Shown piece after piece: positions 8,101 through 16,172 of a stretch of 64,000 nucleotides of DNA. This DNA is from Pseudomonadales bacterium (GTDB lineage Bacteria > Pseudomonadota > Gammaproteobacteria > Pseudomonadales > Pseudohongiellaceae). Numbering within the stretch: the stretch's first letter is position 1; every line of letters begins with the position of its first letter. The stretch lies in contig JACKOJ010000003.1 of assembly GCA_024234325.1 (NCBI GenBank), positions 186,001 to 250,000 of the forward strand, written 5' to 3'. The position numbers and the translations under genes were made by a program. The notes under the pieces are model-generated. The model did not search any database. It had not been told where the DNA came from and worked only from the letters and a program-made list of their open reading frames with translations.

Positions 8101-9864
8101 CTAGGCCTTGGGTTCAGCATGGCCATGATCGTCGGAAACCCCAAAATCCCCCGCGACATTCTGAGGAATGAAGTCCTGGGGATAGCCGGGAACGCTGTAG
8201 TCGTACGCCCAGCGATGCACCACGGGAAGTTCCGGTCCCCAGTTACCGTGCTTGGGAGGCGTGTCAGGCGTTTGCCATTCCAGAGTGGTGGCGCCCCAGG
8301 GGTTGTTGCCCGCAGGTTTGCCATGACGGAGGCTCCAGAACACGTTGATGAAGAACAGGATCTGTGCGACCCCGACAAAGATTGCCGCGATCGTAATGTT
8401 GGCGTTCAGTGCCTGTGCCGATTCCGGAATGAAGTCTGTGCTGCCCAGTGCATAGTAGCGTCGGGGAACACCCAGGAAACCGAGATAGTGCATAGGCAGA
8501 TAGATTGCGTAGGTTCCCAGGAAGGTGCACCAGAAATGCAGTTTGCCCAGGGTCTCGTTCATCATGCGGCCGGTTACCTTGGGATACCAGTGATAGAGCG
8601 AGGCGAACAGCACAAGAACAGGCGAGACGCCCATCACCATGTGAAAGTGCGCCACCACGAAATAGGTATCTGACAGAGGCAGATCGATGACCACATTGCC
8701 GAGGAACAGACCCGTCAGACCGCCGTGCACGAAGGTAAACACAAAGCCAATGGCAAACAGCATGGGGGTGTTGAGACGGATATCGCCTTCCCACAGCGTC
8801 AGCACCCAGTTGTAAACCTTCATCGCAGTAGGAACCGCGATAATCAGGGTGGTGGTGGCGAAAAAGAAACCGAAGTAAGGATTCATGCCACTGACGTACA
8901 TATGGTGAGCCCAGACGATGAAGCTCAGGCCACCGATGGCGATGATTGCCCACACCATCATGCGATAGCCGAAAATATTCTTGCGCGCGTGGGTGCTGAG
9001 AACGTCGGAAACCAATCCGAAAGCAGGCAACGCCACGATATACACTTCGGGGTGACCGAAGAACCAGAACAGGTGCTGGAACAGAATCGGGCTGCCGCCG
9101 TTGTAGTCCAGTTGATCGCCTGCAGCCATGATGGCTGGCATGAAGAAGCTGGTTCCCAGTGTCAGGTCGAAGGTCATCATGATGGCGCTGACGAGCAATG
9201 CCGGGAAGGCAAACAGACCAAGGATGGTGGCCACCAGAATTCCCCAGACAGACAGTGGAAGACGCATCATCGTCAGTCCTCTGGCGCGTGCCTGAAGCAC
9301 CGTGGTCACATAATTCAGACCGCCCATGGTGAAGGCGATGATGAACACGCCCAGGGAGATCAGCATCAACAGAATGCCGGTGTCATGCCCCGGGGTGCCT
9401 GGTGTAATCGTCTGCGGCGGATACAGAGTCCAGCCCGCCCCGGTGGGCCCTCCGGTGACGAAGAAGCTGGACAGAAGAATCAGCACCGACAGCAGGTAGA
9501 CCCAGAAACTGAGCATGTTCAGGAAGGGGAACACCATGTCCCGCGTACCGCACATCAGGGGAATCAGATAGTTGCCAAAGCCGCCGAGGAACAGGGCGGT
9601 GAGAAGATACACCACCATGATCATTCCGTGCATCGTCACGGCCTGATAGTAGGCACTGGGGTCGATGAGCGAGAAGGTATCGGGGAAGCCCAGTTGCAGG
9701 CGCATGAGAGCGGAGAGAACCAACGCCACCAGGCCCACAAAGATGGCAGTGCCACCGTACTGGATCGCAATCACCTTGTGATCCTGACTCCAGATGTATT
9801 TCGTAACGAAAGAGTGCGGATCATGCAGTTCATGGTCCTGGTCGGCTATCGGGACATAAGCCAT
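8101..9864 (-). CDS. Cytochrome c oxidase subunit I (second oxidase)
   Basis: This is a catalytic subunit of about 587 residues with 12 membrane helices. It has FFGHPEVYI with the D-pathway glutamate, the CuB histidines (WAHHMYVSG), and VVAHFHMVMG near the haem sites. It is longer than the first CoxA because of a C-terminal extension after the last helix that includes a WGATTLEW segment common in bacterial caa3 subunit I. I placed the start at the ATG at 9864, six bases after AGGAGG; the ATG at 9870 abuts the AGGAGG. It is about 100 bp downstream of the subunit II gene. Confidence 0.94.
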   Translation of the reverse strand: MAYVPIADQDHELHDPHSFVTKYIWSQDHKVIAIQYGGTAIFVGLVALVLSALMRLQLGFPDTFSLIDPSAYYQAVTMHGMIMVVYLLTALFLGGFGNYLIPLMCGTRDMVFPFLNMLSFWVYLLSVLILLSSFFVTGGPTGAGWTLYPPQTITPGTPGHDTGILLMLISLGVFIIAFTMGGLNYVTTVLQARARGLTMMRLPLSVWGILVATILGLFAFPALLVSAIMMTFDLTLGTSFFMPAIMAAGDQLDYNGGSPILFQHLFWFFGHPEVYIVALPAFGLVSDVLSTHARKNIFGYRMMVWAIIAIGGLSFIVWAHHMYVSGMNPYFGFFFATTTLIIAVPTAMKVYNWVLTLWEGDIRLNTPMLFAIGFVFTFVHGGLTGLFLGNVVIDLPLSDTYFVVAHFHMVMGVSPVLVLFASLYHWYPKVTGRMMNETLGKLHFWCTFLGTYAIYLPMHYLGFLGVPRRYYALGSTDFIPESAQALNANITIAAIFVGVAQILFFINVFWSLRHGKPAGNNPWGATTLEWQTPDTPPKHGNWGPELPVVHRWAYDYSVPGYPQDFIPQNVAGDFGVSDDHGHAEPKA

Positions 9865-9961
9865 TGTCATCCTCCTGACTCGCTTGCTGCCGCTGGCATG
9901 TGGCAATGGATCGCGCACATGGACGTCAATTTCTGTTTATCTTTTTATAACGGTCGTTCGG

Positions 9962-11320
9962 TTACTGCAGGGAATTCAGATACGCAATGACGTCGTTCAT
10001 CTGCTCGTCATTCTTCATGGCAGTGGCAAATGACACCATCTGCTCGCCGTAGTCATCATCTGCGTGGGCACCACGAACCTGGGCCTTGAAGTTGCGCAGT
10101 TGGTTGGCGATATACCAGTCACTCATTCCGGCGATATGCGGAGCATCTGTTGCCCAGCTACCGGAGCCGTCGGCACCGTGGCAGGCAGCGCAGTTGGCGC
10201 GGTAGATGCTCATGCCTCTGCGGGCATCACCACTGATGGTATCGGGAGAGTCGGTAACAGGAAGCTGGCTGATGTAGGCAGCCATGTTGCGAACGGCGTC
10301 ATCGGAGCTCAGCATCGCCGCCATCGGCGCCATTTGACGACCGTACTGGTCATCCGGATGCGCGCCGCGAACCCCTGTTTGGTAGTACTTGAGCTGGCGC
10401 TCGACATACCAGGGTTGCAGGCCATTCAGGCGAGGAGCATTCATCGCAGGGTTGCCTTCACCCTGTTGTCCGTGACAGCTCGCGCAGACAGCAAACTGTT
10501 GCTGGCCGGATGCAGCGGAGGCGGAGGCCCGGGCATTCAGTTGCGCGAAAGTGGGCTGGCTGGCAAGCCAGTTGTCATACTCTGCCTGTTCTGCCACGAC
10601 AATGCGACCGCGCATGACGTGGTGACCAATGCCGCAAAGCTCTTCACACAGAATGTCGTAGCTACCGGTTTCCGTCGGTGTGAACCATAGATAGGTGACC
10701 ATGCCGGGAACCATGTCCATTTTGACGCGGAACTGGGGCACGGTGTAGTTGTGCAGAACGTCCTTTGAACGCAGCAACGCCTTCACCGGCTTGCCCACCG
10801 GCAGATACATCTCCGGATCCTTTACCAGGACATCGTCGCGACCGTTGGGGTCCTCGGGGTTGATACCGAAAGGATTGGATTCGCTGATGAAGCGGGTATC
10901 GACAGTCCCCAGTTGTCCGTCACGGCCGGGGTAGCGGAAGCTCCACTGCCATTGCTGGCCGACCACTTCATACTCCGCGGCTTCGTCCGGCGGGCTGACG
11001 AACTGCGCCCAGACGAACAGGCCCGGGGCCAGCATCGCAACCACGCCCAGAGCGGTGATCGCGGACAGGCCGACCTCAAGTTTGGAATTCTCGGGCTCGT
11101 ATACTGCTTTGTGCCCTTCCTTGTGGCGGAAGCGATAGACGCAGTAAGCCATAAACAGGTTCACGGAGATGAATACGGCACCTGTGACCCAGAAAGTCAG
11201 GTTAATGGTAAAGTCGATGCTTCCCCAGTTGGACGCGATATCTGTAAACCACCATGGACTGATCAGGTGGAAGATGACAGAGCCAACAACCAATAGAACC
11301 AGAGCAACTGCTATAGCCAT
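9962..11320 (-). CDS. Cytochrome c oxidase subunit II fused to two cytochrome c domains
   Basis: This 452-residue subunit II has two N-terminal helices (about 1-22 and 38-62, with a third hydrophobic stretch at 85-107). A cupredoxin domain with the CuA motif CEELCGIGHHVM lies near residue 225. Two haem c domains follow, with CASCH near 278 and CAACH near 376. The two haem domains look like tandem copies, each carrying VRGAHxDDxYGxQM and resembling half of a cytochrome c4. Such a chain could carry electrons from donor to CuA without a free cytochrome. It is the first gene of the second operon. Confidence 0.93.
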   Translation of the reverse strand: MAIAVALVLLVVGSVIFHLISPWWFTDIASNWGSIDFTINLTFWVTGAVFISVNLFMAYCVYRFRHKEGHKAVYEPENSKLEVGLSAITALGVVAMLAPGLFVWAQFVSPPDEAAEYEVVGQQWQWSFRYPGRDGQLGTVDTRFISESNPFGINPEDPNGRDDVLVKDPEMYLPVGKPVKALLRSKDVLHNYTVPQFRVKMDMVPGMVTYLWFTPTETGSYDILCEELCGIGHHVMRGRIVVAEQAEYDNWLASQPTFAQLNARASASAASGQQQFAVCASCHGQQGEGNPAMNAPRLNGLQPWYVERQLKYYQTGVRGAHPDDQYGRQMAPMAAMLSSDDAVRNMAAYISQLPVTDSPDTISGDARRGMSIYRANCAACHGADGSGSWATDAPHIAGMSDWYIANQLRNFKAQVRGAHADDDYGEQMVSFATAMKNDEQMNDVIAYLNSLQ

Positions 11321-11501
11321 ATGCTGTTCATCCTTGTGAAAAATGGAACCATGACCGCCGCCAGAGAGCGGAGCCGAGCAGGATTTTCGGGATAAGAGAG
11401 ATTCGCACTGTGTTGAGATGCAATACAGTGACAGGCGCCGATTGGCGCAGAATGAAGCCGAACACGGGGTGCTCGGAGGTCAGAATTCAGGTGGTTCATC
11501 G

Positions 11502-11630
11502 CTAGTCCCGTCCTTCAGGACGGCCCAGCGATTTCTTCGTGATACTGCCAGCAAAATTCCAGTAGTGGTGATGTTTGCCTAGACTTAAGTCACGCAGTTG
11601 ACTACGAACGGTACAGATAATCGCGTTCAC
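11502..11630 (-). CDS. Possible 42-residue leader ORF
   Basis: A GTG at 11630 is preceded ten bases upstream by a strong AGGAGG. It opens a 42-codon frame ending in TAG at 11502-11504, in the leader of the second oxidase operon. The peptide contains one Cys and an HHHYW cluster and matches no family I know. The strong ribosome-binding site is the main evidence; chance is possible. Confidence 0.2.
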   Translation of the reverse strand: MNAIICTVRSQLRDLSLGKHHHYWNFAGSITKKSLGRPEGRD

Positions 11631-11813
11631 AACGTCGTTCCCTCCTTTATTATTATTAACGGATGGGTACTCAACGTGTTACACATATCGCTGAAGCAAA
11701 AAATTTCCAGGAAATTTTCAGCCTTTTTGATCGTATATTATTGTAAATACGTCCGCAAGCTCTTTTATGTAGCGGGCTTCGGCACTTTTGGAAGGAAGAG
11801 TTCTGGCAGGTGA

Positions 11814-11853
11814 CGCCCGGCAGAGGCTTATCAAACAGGGTATCTGCCGGGCG
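11814..11853. repeat. Inverted repeat, 11-bp arms
   Basis: CGCCCGGCAGA (11814-11824) pairs perfectly with TCTGCCGGGCG (11843-11853) across an 18-base loop. No T-tract follows on either strand, so it is not a classical terminator. It lies downstream of the minus-strand gene 11900-12436. Confidence 0.6.
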
Positions 11854-11870
11854 TTGAGAGAAGTCGTCAT

Positions 11871-11891
11871 GCGCCGACACAGGGTCGGCGC
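11871..11891 (-). terminator. GC-rich hairpin after the 11900-12436 gene
   Basis: GCGCCGAC (11871-11878) and GTCGGCGC (11884-11891) form an 8-bp stem with a 5-base loop directly beyond the stop of the minus-strand gene. It lacks a U-tract and may be a weak or Rho-assisted terminator. Confidence 0.4.
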
Positions 11892-11899
11892 GTGCGAGC

Positions 11900-12436
11900 T
11901 CAAGTGGTCATTTTAAGCTCTGCGAACGGGTTGAGGAAGTTTGCATCAACAGCAGCCAGCTCGGCCTCATTATGTTTGCTCGCCATCATCTGCTGGATTT
12001 TCTCTTCCTGGTGTTTCTTGGCGTAGATCAGAACGAGATACTTGCCTGCCTCAATTTCGTCATGGAACTTGGCAAGCTTCTTGTTCTCGCTGGCAATGCC
12101 CACGAGACCGCCAACCCAGGCGCCAAAACAGCTCCACACAAATACAATGGCAACGTATCCGAACCAGTGCATATCAGGACCAAACGGTTGGGTAATCATC
12201 GTCAGAAGAGCGCCGGCAATACCGGCGGCAAAACCGCAGGCGGCACCGATCAGGCCGTCCCGAATAACATCGAGAGTCTCAATATAATTGCTGGAATGCA
12301 GCTTCTGCTTGCTAAGGCCGCTTTCGTCCTTGCTCACAATATGCAGAAACCAGTCGTCCACGCCGATCTCGTGAAGATCGTCTGAAATTTGCTGGGTGCT
12401 CTTCAGGGTAGGCGACAGATAGTACACGCATTTCAT
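11900..12436 (-). CDS. Uncharacterised membrane protein with glycine-zipper helices
   Basis: This 178-residue protein has a soluble alpha/beta N-terminal part of about 50 residues and two adjacent Gly/Ala-rich membrane helices (about 58-82 and 92-116). A charged helical C-terminus rich in Lys and Glu follows. The layout recalls DUF1269-like or general-stress 17M-like membrane proteins, but I cannot assign it firmly. It stands alone between the second oxidase operon and ctaB, where haem A synthase would be expected in related bacteria; it is not a CtaA, which needs eight helices. Confidence 0.7.
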   Translation of the reverse strand: MKCVYYLSPTLKSTQQISDDLHEIGVDDWFLHIVSKDESGLSKQKLHSSNYIETLDVIRDGLIGAACGFAAGIAGALLTMITQPFGPDMHWFGYVAIVFVWSCFGAWVGGLVGIASENKKLAKFHDEIEAGKYLVLIYAKKHQEEKIQQMMASKHNEAELAAVDANFLNPFAELKMTT

Positions 12437-12903
12437 AATACTTCTCCTGCTTCTACTTTGACGTAAATATTGTTATGTCCTACGGCACACACGAAATTTC
12501 CCTGTGTTCGAAATCACTTTACTCCTTAAAAAATTGAATGTCGCTATCTTTTTGGCGGATGCTTTTGCCATGCAATCCATGCTGGCACATGAACAAAAGA
12601 TCCTCTATCACTTCATCTGGGGCTAACGGAAAGGGGTTTCAAGGGCAGGAAATGGCAGCTCTGTGTCTGTTGTCTTGGGGGCACCGGCAGCCATGGAAGG
12701 ATGCTGGGGGGAGATGATTGCGCGTCAACGAAAGGCTGGAGGTCAAGGTTCTTCGTTAGCAGACTGTTTCCGGCATAATTTTCTGGAGGCGCCCTGGACG
12801 GAAATCTAGTACAATCGCGTCTCCCTTAGGTGTACGCTACCCCCCCGGAATTTCCGCAATTTCGTCATCGGACCATGCTCGTCCGGAAAGTGAGAGGCTA
12901 CAG
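12437..12903. other. Intergenic region upstream of ctaB
   Basis: This 467-bp stretch shows no plausible gene on either strand. It must hold the divergent promoters for the 11900-12436 gene and for ctaB. A TACAAT -10-like hexamer at 12810-12815 is about 90 bases before ctaB, but no good -35 lies 17 bases upstream. No CtaA remnant was recognised. Confidence 0.4.
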
Positions 12904-13785
12904 GTGACAGAACTGGTTGATAAACAAGAGCTTAGTTGGCGCGACTTTTACGAGATGTGCAAGCCTCGGGTCGTCATGCTGATGATTCTGACCTCTCTTG
13001 TGGGTATGTTCCTGGCTGTTCCGGGCATGGTGCCCCTCGACATACTGATTTTCGGCAATCTTGGCATTGCGCTGGTGGCGGGCTCCGGCGCCGTGGTCAA
13101 CCATCTGATCGACTACAAGGTCGATTCCCTGATGAAGCGCACACATAACCGTCCGATTCCCCAGGGGCGGGTCGACCCGAAGCAGGCGGCGTTGTTTGCT
13201 GCCGGCATAGGTATTGCGGGCATGCTGATCCTGCTGTTCCTGGTAAACCCCCTGTGTGCCTGGCTCACACTGGCCTCTTTCGTTGGCTATGCCTTCATCT
13301 ATACCGGCTACCTCAAGCGTGCCACACCCCAGAACATCGTGATCGGGGGCTTGTCCGGGGCGATGCCTCCACTGCTTGGCTGGTCTGCCGTGACGGGAAC
13401 CGTAGAGCCTGGTGCCCTGATTCTGGTGTTGATTATTTTCGCCTGGACGCCGCCCCACTTCTGGGCTTTGGCAATCCACCGCAAGGAAGAATATGCCAAG
13501 ACAGGCATTCCGATGCTGCCTGTGACACACGGGGAGCACATCACCAAGATTCACATCGTGCTGTATACCGTGATCATGTTCCTGGTCACGCTGCTCCCCT
13601 ATCTGACCGGAATGAGCGGACCTCTGTATCTGCTGGCGGCAGTTGTGCTGGGGCTTGGCTTCCTGGCCTGGTCCCTGCTGCTGATGTTCCGACCCAAGCC
13701 CAGCACTGCGATGGACACCTTCCGTTATTCCATCGTGTACCTGATGGTGCTGTTCGTTGTCCTGCTCACGGATCACTATCTGTAA
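12904..13785 (+). CDS. ctaB: Protohaem IX farnesyltransferase (haem O synthase)
   Basis: This 293-residue UbiA-family membrane enzyme farnesylates haem b to haem O, the precursor of haem A. The first aspartate-rich motif (NHLIDYKVDSLMKRTHNRP) starts near residue 66 and the second region includes YTGYLKR. About nine hydrophobic segments are present. It starts with GTG at 12904, eight bases after GAGAGG. A Sco gene follows 27 bp downstream, as in Pseudomonas-type clusters. The oxidases here need haem A, so a CtaA encoded elsewhere is required. Confidence 0.95.
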   Translation: MTELVDKQELSWRDFYEMCKPRVVMLMILTSLVGMFLAVPGMVPLDILIFGNLGIALVAGSGAVVNHLIDYKVDSLMKRTHNRPIPQGRVDPKQAALFAAGIGIAGMLILLFLVNPLCAWLTLASFVGYAFIYTGYLKRATPQNIVIGGLSGAMPPLLGWSAVTGTVEPGALILVLIIFAWTPPHFWALAIHRKEEYAKTGIPMLPVTHGEHITKIHIVLYTVIMFLVTLLPYLTGMSGPLYLLAAVVLGLGFLAWSLLLMFRPKPSTAMDTFRYSIVYLMVLFVVLLTDHYL

Positions 13786-13812
13786 CTTACGGGCTTTAGT
13801 GCAGTTGTCGCC

Positions 13813-14508
13813 ATGAATCGAAATATCAAACTGACGGTTATTCTTTGCCTGGTCTTCATTGTCCTGGTTCTGTACCTCACCTACTATCGCATCACCCGCA
13901 ACAACAGTGCCGGTACGCTGAGCCCCGAGGCCCTGCGAGAGCTGGGTGCGGTCATGTACGAGCGCCCGGTACCACTGTCCCCCTTTTCCCTGGTGGACCA
14001 GTACGGTCAGCCCTTTGACGGGTCGCGGCTCAAGGGAGGCTGGACACTTTTCTTTTTTGGCTTTACCCATTGCCCGGATATCTGTCCTCTGACCCTGACG
14101 GAGCTGAGCCAGTTTTATCGTGGACTGGAGCAATCCGGTCAGTATCCGGATACCCAGGTGGTCATGGTCAGTGTGGATCCACAGCGCGATACAGCGGAAG
14201 AGCTCGCGGACTACATGCGTTCTTTCCATCCTGATTTCATTGGGGTGAACGGTGATTTCGGTGAAGTCTCGAAGCTGGCGAAAGAATTGTACATTGCCCA
14301 CTCCACTCCGCCCGGCATTGCTGCGGCAGACCCTCACGCAGAACATGCCGGGCATGCAGATGCTGCTTCTGATGAAGATTACGTCATTGATCACAGCGGC
14401 AATATTCTGGTTATCAATCCGGAAGGTCTGTATCAGGGGTTCTTCGATACAGCCATTCAGGATGACGAAATTACCGCTGCCTACAAGGCTATTCGTGCTG
14501 CCTACTGA
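13813..14508 (+). CDS. Sco1/SenC family copper chaperone
   Basis: This 231-residue protein has an N-terminal membrane anchor (about 6-25) and a periplasmic thioredoxin-fold domain. The copper motif CPDIC is at residues 87-91 (THCPDICPLT) and the distal ligand His lies in DHSG near 195. Sco proteins metallate CuA of subunit II. A His-rich insert (about 175-187) precedes the ligand and may add metal affinity. It is downstream of ctaB and converges with znuB. Confidence 0.93.
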   Translation: MNRNIKLTVILCLVFIVLVLYLTYYRITRNNSAGTLSPEALRELGAVMYERPVPLSPFSLVDQYGQPFDGSRLKGGWTLFFFGFTHCPDICPLTLTELSQFYRGLEQSGQYPDTQVVMVSVDPQRDTAEELADYMRSFHPDFIGVNGDFGEVSKLAKELYIAHSTPPGIAAADPHAEHAGHADAASDEDYVIDHSGNILVINPEGLYQGFFDTAIQDDEITAAYKAIRAAY

Positions 14509-14510
14509 GG

Positions 14511-14536
14511 TCTGTCAGGATCTGTTGCCTGACAGA
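14511..14536. terminator. Hairpin between convergent sco and znuB
   Basis: TCTGTCAGG (14511-14519) pairs with CCTGACAGA (14528-14536) over 9 bp with an 8-base loop. It starts two bases after the sco stop and overlaps the end of znuB. No T-tract follows, so termination strength is uncertain. Confidence 0.45.
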
Positions 14537-15312
14537 GACGGTGCGAGGTAGGAAAGCAAAAAGAAAAGACTGGCAGTGACCACAATCGAGGGACCTGCCG
14601 GGGTGTCCAGATACAAAGACATCATCAATCCCCCGCATACGGCCAGACATCCTGTCACACTTGCTCCCAATGCCATCTGTTCCGGTGTTTTTGCAAACCT
14701 GCGTGCAGCGGCGGGCGGAATAATCAGCAGCGATGTGATCAGCAGCACGCCGATAATCTTCATGGAGACGGCAATCAGCAGTGCGACCATGATTACCATC
14801 AGCGCATGCAGGCGTGTAACCGAAACGCCTTCCACCTGTGCCATCTCCTCATGAACGGTGAGGGCAAGCAATGGGTTCCAGAACTTCACCAGCAGCACGG
14901 CAACCAGAGCTGCCATGCCAATGATCCACCATAGATCAGAAGTGGAGACGGTCAGCAAGTCGCCAAAAAGGTAGCCGACCAGATTTACTTGTACTGTGTT
15001 GGACAGGGCGAGAATCAACATGCCGAAGGCAAGTGTGCTATGTGCGAGAATTCCCAACAGAGTATCGGTCGACAGGGATTTGTTGCGTTGCAGCACGATC
15101 AACAAAACGGCGAACACCACGGATCCCAGAATCACCGCGAGTTGCAGGTTGATGTCCAGCAGAATGCCAAGTGCAATGCCGAGCAGTGATGAGTGGGCCA
15201 GGGTATCGCCAAAGTAAGACATTCGGCGCCATACAACGAAGGAGCCCAGGGGGCCTGCAATTGCGGCAATGCAGAGACCGGCCAGCAAAGCACGAAGAAT
15301 AAAGTCAGTCAT
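14515..15312 (-). CDS. znuB: Zinc ABC transporter permease
   Basis: This 265-residue permease of the ABC-3 family has about eight hydrophobic helices and family signatures (LGSFVVWRRMSYFGDTLAHSS near the N-terminus and KIIGVLLITSLLIIPPAAAR). It imports zinc together with ZnuC and ZnuA. The start overlaps the end of znuC by 8 bp, so the two are coupled. Confidence 0.95.
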   Translation of the reverse strand: MTDFILRALLAGLCIAAIAGPLGSFVVWRRMSYFGDTLAHSSLLGIALGILLDINLQLAVILGSVVFAVLLIVLQRNKSLSTDTLLGILAHSTLAFGMLILALSNTVQVNLVGYLFGDLLTVSTSDLWWIIGMAALVAVLLVKFWNPLLALTVHEEMAQVEGVSVTRLHALMVIMVALLIAVSMKIIGVLLITSLLIIPPAAARRFAKTPEQMALGASVTGCLAVCGGLMMSLYLDTPAGPSIVVTASLFFLLSYLAPSLSGNRS

Positions 15313-16057
15313 GGGAATGCTCCACCACCTCGCCGGTCAGGTCATGGTGGTGATTGTGGTGATGGGTATACACGGCAAGATTCTTCGCTTCCTTTTTGCC
15401 AAACAGGGCGAGATAGGACGGATCGACGCTGACCTGTTCCGGTCTGCCGTGGCAGCAGATGTGATGGTTGAGACACACCACTTCGTCGGTTTTCGCCATG
15501 ACCAGGTGCAGATCGTGTGAAATCATCAGCACGCCACAGTGATGCGCGGTGCGAATATCGTTGATCAGTTGATACAGGTCAGCCTGTCCGGCAACATCAA
15601 CCCCCTGGGCGGGTTCGTCCAGCACCAGCAGTTGCGGTGACTGTGACAGCGCTCGCGCCAACAGAACCCGCTGCATCTCGCCGCCCGAAATCGAACCAAG
15701 CTGATGATCCATCAAATGGCTTACCTGTACCTCTTCCAGAAAGCGGCCGATCGGTTCGCTGCTGTTCCGCTTGGCCAGTTCCAGAAAGCGGCGCACGGTG
15801 ATAGGCATGGTCGGTTCGATATGAAGTTTTTGTGGCATGTAGCCGATGCGCAGCCCTGGCTGCTTCTCCACGGTTCCGCTCCGTACTGGCAGCAGGCCGA
15901 GAATGACTCGAATCAGTGTCGTCTTGCCCGCCCCGTTCGGGCCAATCAGCGTGACAATCTGTCCCTGATGCACTGACAGATTGACGTGTTGCAGCACCTG
16001 GCGATCACCAAACTGGATGCTGATGTTGTTGGCTTTCACCAGACATTGATGACTCAT
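15305..16057 (-). CDS. znuC: Zinc ABC transporter ATPase
   Basis: This 250-residue ATPase has Walker A GPNGAGKTT (about 38-46), signature SGGEMQR and Walker B LLVLDEP. The C-terminus is His-rich (HHHNHHH and HSH), which may bind zinc. It is divergent from znuA across about 115 bp that contain a Zur-like box, and overlaps znuB. Confidence 0.95.
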   Translation of the reverse strand: MSHQCLVKANNISIQFGDRQVLQHVNLSVHQGQIVTLIGPNGAGKTTLIRVILGLLPVRSGTVEKQPGLRIGYMPQKLHIEPTMPITVRRFLELAKRNSSEPIGRFLEEVQVSHLMDHQLGSISGGEMQRVLLARALSQSPQLLVLDEPAQGVDVAGQADLYQLINDIRTAHHCGVLMISHDLHLVMAKTDEVVCLNHHICCHGRPEQVSVDPSYLALFGKKEAKNLAVYTHHHNHHHDLTGEVVEHSHD

Positions 16058-16121
16058 GCAGGGAGGTCCTTGAGGTTCCGGGCCGGGATTTCGGAAAGAC
16101 GCGGAATACTGGAATTCAGAC

Positions 16122-16140
16122 AGTGGTATATCATAGCATT
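16122..16140. promoter_or_regulatory. Zur-like operator between znuC and znuA
   Basis: AGTGGTATATCATAGCATT, read on the other strand as AATGCTATGATATACCACT, resembles from memory the E. coli znu Zur box (AATGTTATAATATCACAC). It is an AT-rich imperfect palindrome located 33 bp before znuA and 65 bp before znuC, the expected place for shared zinc repression. Confidence 0.5.
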
Positions 16141-16172
16141 AGTTTTCACCGCCCTACCCCCAGTAATCAGTT

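Larger units (their letters stand above)
11321..11899. other. Intergenic region upstream of the second oxidase operon
   Basis: This 579-bp stretch has no convincing long gene. It should hold the minus-strand promoter of the second oxidase operon; a possible one is TTGAGT with TAATAA 16 bases on, just ahead of AGGAGG (complement of 11641-11646). It also contains a possible 42-codon minus-strand reading frame (11502-11630) and two hairpins near 11.8 kb. Other short frames have no family resemblance. Confidence 0.4.

Noticed and set aside
11311..11499. 62-codon minus-strand frame upstream of the second subunit II gene
   Set aside because: No good ribosome-binding site, no family resemblance, and it overlaps the subunit II start.
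12898..14394. 498-codon minus-strand open frame opposite ctaB and sco
   Set aside because: Both plus-strand genes have clear family motifs; the antisense product has no domain or hydrophobic pattern of its own.
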